Origin: VXYL01 sp963666465
GTDB taxonomy: Bacteria > Pseudomonadota > Gammaproteobacteria > Pseudomonadales > Azotimanducaceae
Length of the DNA stretch: 64,000 bases
Direction: 5' to 3'
Assembly: GCA_963666465.1 (NCBI GenBank)
Contig: OY762824.1
Location: 4,278,001 to 4,342,000, forward strand
Shown: positions 8,736 to 16,600 of the stretch, in pieces
How positions within the stretch are numbered: position 1 is the stretch's first letter
How the letters are laid out: each line of letters opens with the position of its first letter
Notes under the pieces: model-generated
Seen by the model: only the letters and a program-made list of their open reading frames with translations
The model's database searches: none
Told to the model about the DNA's origin: nothing
Program-made: the position numbers and the translations under genes

Positions 8736-10345
8736 CCCTGACAAGGATTCGGTTGATCTGCCGGAACCGTCCGCCGCACAAGGCGTGCATGCGAAATGGG
8801 CACGTCGAGGAAGGACACCCCGGAGGTGAACCTTGCGCGAGCGGAAGATTCGCCCTCCGAAGGTCGAGATGGACTTCACCGACCTGAACCTGACCGCCTG
8901 CGGCGGCTCCTCGATTCTCGCCCGGACGGCACGGCGGCACGGTCTGTTCGAGCTGCTCGACGAAGCGGTTCGGGTGAAGGTGCGCAACCGCGGCGCGACG
9001 GACGCGGAGACGCTGTGGGCGATCGTCGCCTGCCTGTCGCGGGGCGACGGTTCGCTGTCGCGGACCTCGACGCGCTGCGCGCGGACGGGGTGGCGCGGAC
9101 GCTGCTCGGGCTGCGCAGCGTTCCGGAGTCGCGCCGCGCGGGGGAGTGGCTGGCGCGGCTGCGCCCGGTGGACGTCAAGGGACTCTGGGAGGCGGCGCGG
9201 CGTTTCGCCGAACGGGTGGTGGCGCACGAGGTGGAGACGAGGGGCTGCGTTCCGGTGTTCGTCGACGCGACCGGGATCGAGGTGGACGGTGCGCTGTTCG
9301 AGCGGGCGCGCAGGGACTGGGAGGGCCGGCGCGGCCACTGGCTGCACGCGGTGTTCCTGGGCGGGCTGTGGTCGGCGGGGCAGCTGCAGCCGGGCGGCGG
9401 CCGGGTGACGCTGAACTGGCGGACGCTGCTGGAGTGGACGGCCTCGATGGCGCCGGCGGGGACGCCGGCGTGGCTGCGGGCGGACAACGCCCACTGCAGG
9501 GGGACCTGGTTCGGCTCTGCGCGGCGCGCGGCTGGGACCACTCGATCAGCGTGACGAACGACCGGTGGCGGGCGCCGGTGCTGGAGCAGATCGAAGGGCT
9601 GCCCGACGGCGTCTGGACGGACATCGGCATGGAGGAGGAGGCGGTCTTCGCGACGCACCGCCCGGCCGGGTGGGACGCCGAGCAGCACTGCGTGGTGGTG
9701 CGGCGGCGCGCGGAGAACGGCCAGGGCCTTCTGGTTCCGCACCGCACGGTGATCCTGGTGTCGCGCGACGACCTGCCGCTGCGGGAACTGGTGCTGCGGC
9801 ACCGCGGCAAGCAGGGCCAGGAGAACGCCTTCAAGGGGCCGCTCACCGACCTGGGCCTGCACCACCCGCCTTGCCGCGGCCATCGGGCCAACCAGGCCTT
9901 CCACGCGCTCGGCTGGATCGCCCAGGCGCTGCTGCGGGCGGTGCAGTTCACGGCGCTGCCGAAGCGGGCGCGCAGGCACGGCCTGCGGCCGGTGATCCGG
10001 CACGTGATGCGCACCGCGGCGTACATGGTGCGGTCGGCGCGCCGGCTGTGCGTGCGCTTCGCCAAGACCAACTTCCACCTCGACTGGCTGTACGAGGCGA
10101 TGCAGAGCCTGGAGCCCCGCGCCCCGCCGACCGCTCTGGCGGCCTGACCGATCCCCGCTGGTTCGACGCCGCCCCGGCGGAGACGCGCTCGCCCGCGAGC
10201 CGGCAACCGGCGTCGGGAAGCCCGCATGCAGGCCTGTCCACCGTTCCTGCCGCCGTGACGGCGTCGGCGCGGTGCCGGAAGCGTCCCTCCCGGCGGCAAC
10301 GACCCCTCAAACTGGCAAATCCTCTACCGCACACCCTTAACAGGG
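8736..10345 (+). mobile_element. IS1380-type insertion sequence, defective
   Basis: About 1.6 kb, typical for the family. The left end reads CCCTGACAAGG and the right end, on the opposite strand, CCCTGTTAAGGG, giving imperfect inverted repeats. GAT follows or precedes each end as part of a weak 4-bp duplication (GATT/GATC). It encloses one transposase gene with two frameshifts, so it cannot move by itself. Boundaries are inferred from the end alignment and may be off by a few bases. Confidence 0.72.
8833..10147 (+). pseudogene. IS1380-family transposase, two frameshifts
   Basis: DDE transposase read in three frames. The first runs from TTG 8833 (or ATG 8869) to about 9055 (DFTDLNLTACGGSS to WAIVACLSRGDGSLS). 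The second covers about 9056-9495 (ADLDALRADGVARTLLGLRS, CVPVFVDATGIEVDG, LRADNAHC). The third covers about 9496-10147 (LVRLCAARGWDHSISVTND, HRGKQGQENAFKGPL). FVDATG, RADN and the HRGKQGQENAFKG block are the family's acidic and Y-R-E-K-type motifs. The second break sits at a G run near 9497. The catalytic motifs are present but could not be translated as one protein. Confidence 0.85.
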
Positions 10346-10432
10346 GATCGGGGAAGGACATGAGCTGCTGCGCGGCACGGCGCGACGTTTTGCCGTATGG
10401 TGTCGCGGCTCGAATTTGGGGAGGAAATGGGC

Positions 10433-11347
10433 ATGTTCGGTTCACAGCTCGTCAACGAACAGGCGACGTGGGGAGAGATCACGGCGGTGTTGGAGGTGAT
10501 GGAGTCGGGGCGCTGGACCAGCGTCTTCGCCTACGACCATTTCATCCCGCCCTGGCACCGCACGGACGAGATCAAGGAGCACGAGTTCCTGAACACCTTG
10601 GAAGGCTGGTCGCTTCTGGCATCCGTCGCCGCGGTCACGAACAGGCTCAAGCTCGGCATCCTCGTCTCTGGCAACACCTACCGCAATCCGGCGCTGATGG
10701 CGAAGATGGCGGCCACCATCGATGTCGTCTCCCACGGTCGCGTCATGCTCGGCATCGGCGCGGGCTGGAACGTCCGCGAGCACGAGGCCTACGGCTGGGA
10801 GTTCCCGTCCATGCGCGAACGCTCGGATCGGCTGGAGGAAGCCTGCGCCCTCATCCGCGCCCTGTTCCACTCCGGCGAGCAAGAGCGGGTGGACTTCGAC
10901 GGCAAGTACTACAAGCTCAAGCAGGCCGCGTTCGCGCCGAAGGGGGGCGGCGACGCGCCCATCCCCATCATGGTCGGCGGCACCGGCGAGCGCCGCACCC
11001 TCAAGACCCTCGCCATGTACGGCGACATCATGAACGTGATCGCAAGCCCGGACAGGGTGCGGCATCTGAACGGCGTGCTCGAACGCCACTGCGAGGCGGT
11101 GGGGCGCGACCCAGCCGACATCGAACGCACCTTGCACGTGCCCATCCGCCTCGTCCGCGACGAGAAGAAGGCCAAGGAGCAGCGCGGCGACAACGACTGG
11201 GCCATGATCGGCCCGCCCCAATATGTCATCGACCGCATCGCCGATTTCGTCAAGGAAGGCATCACCGAGTTCACCCCGCAGATCCGCCCGCAGAAACCGG
11301 AGGTGTATCAGGAGCTAGACGAGGAGGTGTTCTCGGCGTTCGATTGA
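10433..11347 (+). CDS. LLM-class flavin-dependent oxidoreductase
   Basis: Luciferase-like monooxygenase (TIM barrel, FMN or F420 dependent), 304 residues. Family segments are YDHFIPPWH, TNRLKLGILVSGNTYRNPAL, SHGRVMLGIGAGWNVREHEA and IPIMVGGTGERRTLKTLAMY. An upstream in-frame ATG at 10427 directly abuts GGGGAGGAA, leaving no spacing. The ATG at 10433 lies 8 nt after GGAGG, so I use it (start MFGSQLVNEQ). The 3' half, 10901-11347, has a second copy at 21041-21487. The substrate is unknown; these enzymes are common beside acyl-CoA catabolic genes. A short GCTCC/GGAGC hairpin follows the stop. Confidence 0.9.
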   Translation: MFGSQLVNEQATWGEITAVLEVMESGRWTSVFAYDHFIPPWHRTDEIKEHEFLNTLEGWSLLASVAAVTNRLKLGILVSGNTYRNPALMAKMAATIDVVSHGRVMLGIGAGWNVREHEAYGWEFPSMRERSDRLEEACALIRALFHSGEQERVDFDGKYYKLKQAAFAPKGGGDAPIPIMVGGTGERRTLKTLAMYGDIMNVIASPDRVRHLNGVLERHCEAVGRDPADIERTLHVPIRLVRDEKKAKEQRGDNDWAMIGPPQYVIDRIADFVKEGITEFTPQIRPQKPEVYQELDEEVFSAFD

Positions 11348-11963
11348 TGCTCCGATCGGGAGCCTCAGCGCGGCCTGCCCCTCCGGAGAAGCCGCTGGAT
11401 TCTTCGGAGGGGGAGGTGGCTTGCAGAGTTGCTTGCAGTGATGGCTCACTACCAGCGTGCTCGGCAAACGGTGCTGTCGCGTGCGTGGTCGATGTCATAT
11501 GAGGGCGTTTCAGCGCTCTACGAGACGCGTTTGCGAGGGCGTCGCTCGCGTGCGGGAAGGGTTCGACTTCCTTTTGGTGAGCGATGCGTCGGCGTAGCTG
11601 GGTCTGGCGCCTCGGACCTTGCGGCGTGCGCTAAGCCGGCGCATCGGACGTTGCGTTTGGTGGACGTTGCGATCAGCAGCCCGGAGGCGCTGGCCAACCT
11701 GTTTCGCTGGGCGCATCGGACGTTGCGTTTGGTGGACGTTGCGATGGAGCGGTCTCTCCGCCTACATGCCAGGGCGAATTTGTTCTCGGCATCCCTGATA
11801 GTGGCCGGACAACGTAAAGCCCTGATATTGAGCCGCATTTTTGGGTCAGCGGAAACTGGACGAAGGGAGCGCCTCAATCCATGCAACTCGTTGATTTCAT
11901 TGAACCCGGTGCAAGGAACAAATTGGCCGTGGCCTACATGCACGGGGAGGAGGGTGGGGTATC
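11348..11963. other. intergenic, no convincing gene; 35-bp direct repeat
   Basis: No open frame here resembles a protein. Positions 11639-11673 and 11711-11745 are an identical 35-bp direct repeat (containing CATCGGACGTTGCG) separated by 37 bp, apparently a duplication. I see no promoter or RNA gene that I could defend. Confidence 0.55.
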
Positions 11964-12189
11964 GTGCGAATCAAGCAACTTTGGGCAGGGCTTGCCGTGT
12001 TCCTGCTGGCCCACGCGGACTGCACCGGCTTCTCGACAGCCGCCAACATCATCAGCAACGGTGGCGCTCGTAGCGGGAGTCGTGGCAATTGCAGCCACCG
12101 GCCCTGTTGCAGTTGGCGTGTCGTTGGGCATCGCCATCGTCGGCGGTGGACTGGGCCTGACCATGAGTTGGCTCTCGCTGGCCTGCTGA
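11964..12189 (+). pseudogene. small secreted/membrane protein, frameshifted
   Basis: From GTG 11964 the frame encodes a signal-peptide-like start, MRIKQLWAGLAVFLLAHADC. After about 12058 the coding-like sequence continues in another frame as TVALVAGVVAIAATGPVAVG and a second hydrophobic stretch rich in Gly, ending at TGA 12189. The two parts together would make a short protein with a signal sequence and two membrane helices. Unrecognised family. A strongly translated small membrane gene follows 29 bp downstream, so the two may have formed a pair. The single frameshift could also be a sequence error. Confidence 0.4.
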
Positions 12190-12205
12190 CAGGACCCGCA
12201 GACAC

Positions 12206-12213
12206 AAGGAGGT
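12206..12213 (+). promoter_or_regulatory. strong Shine-Dalgarno for the 12218 gene
   Basis: AAGGAGGT, an almost perfect anti-16S match, ends 4 nt before ATG 12218. It decides that start over the in-frame GTG at 12212, which overlaps the site itself. Confidence 0.8.
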
Positions 12214-12217
12214 GCCA

Positions 12218-12493
12218 ATGAAGGAAGAGTACGTACCCACCAAGGGCATGAAGATCGGCATCGCCGCTCTGATCGCCCACTTTCCCCTGATGATCCACGC
12301 CCACCACATTACGCTGACGGCGTGCATGGTCAATCAGCAGGCTGCCAACGCGATCACGGCCGGCGTGGCTACGTTCGTGTTCGGCTTCGGGGCGCATCAA
12401 GTGAAGCGGCGCCGCTCGATCTTCGGGCGCGTCGTCGCGGGTTGGCTCGACAGCCTGCGCCCGCACCGCAGCCTACCTGTAGCCAGTAGGTAG
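12218..12493 (+). CDS. small membrane protein, unknown
   Basis: A 91-residue protein, MKEEYVPTKGMKIGIAALIA..., with two hydrophobic segments: IGIAALIAHFPLMIHA at residues 12-27, and AITAGVATFVFGFGA at about residues 47-61. A basic tail contains HQVKRRRSIFGR. Preceded by an exceptionally good ribosome-binding site. The stop codon lies in the 3' arm of a perfect hairpin, which may end transcription. I do not recognise the family. The small gene upstream, although frameshifted, has similar hydrophobic architecture. Confidence 0.6.
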   Translation: MKEEYVPTKGMKIGIAALIAHFPLMIHAHHITLTACMVNQQAANAITAGVATFVFGFGAHQVKRRRSIFGRVVAGWLDSLRPHRSLPVASR

Positions 12494-12498
12494 GCTGC
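12468..12498 (+). terminator. hairpin overlapping the stop codon
   Basis: GCAGCCTACCT and AGGTAGGCTGC form an 11-bp perfect stem with a 9-nt loop. The TAG of the small membrane gene is inside the right arm. No U-tract follows, so rho-independent termination is uncertain; it could stabilise the mRNA 3' end. Confidence 0.5.
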
Positions 12499-12501
12499 GG
12501 A

Positions 12502-12572
12502 GAAATGCGCCGCTGGACTGCGGGTGCCTTGGCACTTGTCCCAGGCATCCTCACCGCGGAGCGGCGCATTTC
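12502..12572. repeat. inverted repeat after the small membrane gene
   Basis: GAAATGCGCCGCT (12502-12514) and AGCGGCGCATTTC (12560-12572) are perfect 13-bp inverted arms separated by 45 bp, followed by CTTGTTTCG. It directly follows the hairpin at 12468 and could be a terminator or the ends of a tiny mobile element. Confidence 0.5.
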
Positions 12573-12594
12573 CTTGTTTCGATCCTGTTCGGCG

Positions 12595-13190
12595 CTATCG
12601 CCGGCCTACTGTTCGCCTCGGGCGCCATTCCAGACGGAGAGACATTTCGGCTCGTCGCCTTGCGCGCGTTTCGCGCGTCCCCGTCCCGCTCACCGGTATC
12701 AGGTTCTCGCGCATCCGATCCGCGATGGCCTGCCAGTCGCACCGCACCGCGTGGCACCGGCATTCTCCCCGGTCCACGTCGACCGCCCGCGCCACGGCGA
12801 CGCCGAGATCCTCGGCCAGCGCCCCCGTGGCCGGTGTCACGACATCGACCGGTCCCGTCACCGGATAGGCCGCCACCGGCGTTCCACAGGCCATCGCCTC
12901 CAGCATGTCTAGGCCGAAGGTGTCCGTCCGCGAAGGAAAGGCGAACACGTCGGCATCCGCATAACACCGCACGAGCGCAGGCCCCGGCGATAGCCCAGCC
13001 ACCGGGCTGACGAGTACCTGCGTTCGAGTTCGGCCCGCTGCGGGCCGTCCCTGACTACGATCTTCTCGGCGTCCACGTCCAGTTCCAGGAACGCCTCAGA
13101 CGTTCTTCTCCACGGCGACACGGCCCACGTAGAGGAGGCGCGGCCTGCTGCGCGGCGCGCGGGGCATCGGGCGGAACACCCGGTGCGCGG
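12595..13190 (-). pseudogene. GT4-type glycosyltransferase, C-terminal remnant
   Basis: Retaining glycosyltransferase (GT-B fold) remnant in two frames. IVVRDGPQRAELERRY, then in another frame LVRCYADADVFAFPSRTDTF and GLDMLEAMACGTPVAAYPV form the classical nucleotide-sugar-binding region (E-x7-E type: FGLDMLEAMACGTP). The N-terminal half is gone: sequence homologous to the family stops near 13190, where an 18-bp tandem duplication and the C1 element start. The acceptor substrate cannot be determined. Confidence 0.78.
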
Positions 13191-13212
13191 TACATACCAG
13201 ATGCGCGGTACA

Positions 13213-13346
13213 TACCAGACACACAAACATTTCGTCCCACAGGCCCGACGGTCAATGGCGCACAGGCAAGCGGTCCGCGACCTGTCAGCCCCGCATGTGA
13301 GACATCGACCATCAGGCCGTGGGCCGAAATGTTTGTGTGTCTGGTA
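13213..13346. mobile_element. C-type MITE, copy C1 (134 bp)
   Basis: Palindromic-ended element: TACCAGACACACAAAC at the left and GTTTGTGTGTCTGGTA at the right, with CATTTCG/CGAAATG extending the arms. The interior is nearly identical to C2 (19602-19734) and C3 (20897-21030). No coding capacity. It truncates the glycosyltransferase remnant. The element's ends are read from the shared boundaries of three copies; no certain target duplication is seen. Confidence 0.85.
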
Positions 13347-13606
13347 CGCTCTTCCACCTGTTCGAGCGCCGCAGAACATTCATGCAGCAGTAGGCCGATT
13401 ACGTTGCCGACCGCACCTCGGAGCTTGAGGCGCACCGCCGGGAGCGGTTGGTCCGTCATCCGGCCGAGGCCGCGTTCACGATCCGCGGTCCTTCCTGCCC
13501 AACCGGCCACACCCGACGCAACGGACGGTCCTCGATCACCTGCATCCGCCGCCTGTTCGCGTGCCCCCGCTACCCGTCGACGCCAACCATCGCGTCAGCC
13601 AAGCGT

Positions 13607-16600
13607 TCAGGTCGCCTCCTCCTCTCTACACCACGCCGCGCACCCTTCCAAGTACGCTCGACCACCGCCGCTCAAGCGAGCAATCCCCAGCAACCGCGCG
13701 AGAACCAGCATCGGGTCTTCCGCGCTGGCAATCTCCTTGGCATTGTCGTCGATAACTGACGCGATCTCCGATCGCGAAATGTCGCGAATCGGGCGGTACT
13801 CAAGCCCGCGGAACGGCACTCTCCGCTCGTGCCTGCCGGGTGCCCACACGAACGTCCTCGCCAACTCCGCGTGGCACTCGACTGCCCCGAGGTTCTCGCG
13901 GACGCGTTGAAGGATCCGCTTCCCGGTCCGCTGCCACCCATGCTCTTGCGCAACGCGACGAGCGAGGACTTCAAGTGGCATCGGCCCTTCGGCTTCCGCG
14001 ATGCTCAGAATCAAACTTCGCAAGACGACCGAGTAACCAACGTCAAAGAACCGTCCCGCGTCCAGAGCCAGTCCGCGTGACCGATGCGGTTGCCCGAAGG
14101 CTACATCCTCCTCGCCTCGGCGCGCCGCTTCAGCGAATCGACCCGCCGCGAGAGGAATCCCCTGACTCGTCTCCCCACGGCGCGCCGTGTCTTCAATGGA
14201 TGACGATTGCTGCGCACTTGGTGTCGTCGACGCATCGCTAGCACGCGGGGCAGGTGACTCGCTTGCGACAGTCGCGTCGCTCTCTTCCCCGGTAATGTCA
14301 CTTGACTGCAGGGCCTCGGCCTCTTCCGCCGCCCGTCGCTTGCGATCCTCCTCCAAGAGCCGTCTTAGCTTGCTATCGGCGTCCTGGATCACCGCTCCTG
14401 CGTTCCTGAACCAGTCGGTCGACCAAATCCGGATGATCGACCATCCCAATCCTTCCAGTACGGCCTGACGAATCTTGTCGCGATCCCGGGCGGTTGCCGA
14501 GGAGTGGTATTTCGCACCGTCGCATTCGATGCCGCACAGGTAGCTTCCGGCCCTATCCGGATGAACCACGGCGAGATCGATCCGGAACCCCGATACACCT
14601 ACCTGGGTCCTCATTCCCCAACCTCTCAGTTCGAACGCCTCAGCGACGGCATCCTCGAAGGCGTTCTCCGCCGGACCGAGCGGGCCTTCGTCCATCGCCG
14701 GCAAGGCCGTGGAGCCTCGTTCCGCATAATCAAGAAACGCCTTGAAGTGCTGGACCCCCTGTGCCCGCGTGCGCCCGAGGTCGATCTGCTCCGCCAGGAT
14801 TGACGAGAAGACGTGCAGTTCCCGCCGCGCTCGGGTCACTGCCACGTTCAGTCGTCGTTCCCCGCCGACGTTGTTCAGCGGCCCGAAGTTCATCGTCAGC
14901 TTGCCTTGAACGTCCGGCCCGAACGTGACCGAGAACAACATCACGTCGCGCTCGTCTCCCTGGATGTTCTCGAGATTCTTGACGATCACTGGTTCCTCGC
15001 GGTCCTCCGAAAAGAACCACTCGAGGTCGGGATTCTCGCGGCGCATCCTGTCCAGCAGGTCGAGGATCAGCGATTGCTGTTCCGAGTTGAAGGTGATCAC
15101 CCCCAGGGTGAGCCGATCCTCCTCCGGCAGTTCAAGCCACGCCGCGAGCCGATGGCGCACCATCTCTGCCACGGCCTCTCCCTCCCGCTGATTCACGCGC
15201 CCGCCCTGTCCGCGGAGGTAGACCCCATCGACCTTGTGGAACTGCAGCGCACCCGCACCGGGGCTCGGCGCCGGAAACGTGACAAGACGCCCGCCATAGT
15301 AGAAGCGGTTCGAGAACGCAATCAGCGCTTCGTCCCGGCTCCGGTAGTGCCAGTCCAGGCGACGCTCGGGGACGCCGGCGGCTGCCACTTCGTCCAGAAT
15401 CGACGGCATGTCGCGCTCGATCTCCGGGAGATCCTCGTCGTCGTCGTCCGCACGCCCGAAGAAGTTGGTGGGGGGCAGCTGCTTGGGATCGCCCACCACA
15501 ATGGTCTGACGCCCCCTCGCTATCGCCCCGATCGCGTCCCAAGTGGTGATCTGCGATGCCTCGTCGAAGATCACGACATCGAAAGCGGCCCGACCCGCCG
15601 GCAGATACTGCGCAACCGAGAGCGGCGACATCAGAACGCAGGGAGCTAGCTTGCCGAACGTCTCTGGTAGATTCTCCAATAGCCGCCGAATCGGCATGGA
15701 CGGCCGCTTCAGGTTGAGTTGATGACGCAATACACCGAGTTCCGACTTCCTTCGCACACCGTCTCGTGCCGGAAGACCATGCCGAATCCGCCTCATGACC
15801 TCACCAGGGGTGAGCGAGGCCACCTTGTCGTCCAGCTCGCGGAATGCCTTGATCGCGTCTTCATGGTCCCAGTGCCGAAAGCGGCGCAACTCGTCGCTGT
15901 CGTCCATCGCCAACGGCAGCCACCAAGCGGCGTAAGCGTTTTCGAACGTCCCTTCCGCCGACCCTTCCACACGGCCATCGGCAAGTGCTTCGACCAGCGG
16001 GCCCAGGCCGTTCGACATCGCCCGCTTCCTGGTTTTGGTCCACTTTGCCCAGTCCGCGAGGCGCGCGCGCTGGGTCGCTATCGTCCTCAACCCTTCCTCG
16101 GTCTCCGCCACGCTCGCTCCCGGCGGCAATCTCCCACCGCGCTCCACGAACGCTTCCTCGTGGCTCAACGCCGCCTCGTCCGCCTCGAGATAGGTCTCCA
16201 ATACGTGAAGAACCTGCCGGTCTCCAGACATCGCCAGATTGCTCACCGCCGACGAGTGGGTGGACGAGTCCACTACCTCGTCGCGCAATGCTCCGATCGC
16301 CTCTCGAAAGACGATGGCCTGCCTGGTCGTTTCCGCGGCCAGTTCAACGTCCCACTCTTCGTCCGCTCCGGCGATCGCCGCGAGCGGGTTGTTCTGGATG
16401 GCGACATCAAGCTCCTTCACCGAGATCAACGCGTTGACATCCACGGCGGGGTTCGCTTGACCGTCGTCGGCATAGGTCTGCAGGCGCTTCTTCGCCTTCC
16501 TGCGCGTAAAGAACGAGACTGGCCAAAGTCTGGTCTGCGCTTCCCGCCAGTCGTCATCGAGGTCTTCCACCGGCATGCGTCGGATCGTCTTCAGCGAGTA

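Noticed and set aside
8736..10345. The IS1380-type element as an active transposon
   Set aside because: The transposase needs two frameshifts to be read, so it cannot be made as one protein.
12595..13190. The glycosyltransferase remnant as a complete small gene
   Set aside because: Only the C-terminal nucleotide-sugar region is present, in two frames, and the N-terminal half ends at the C1 element.
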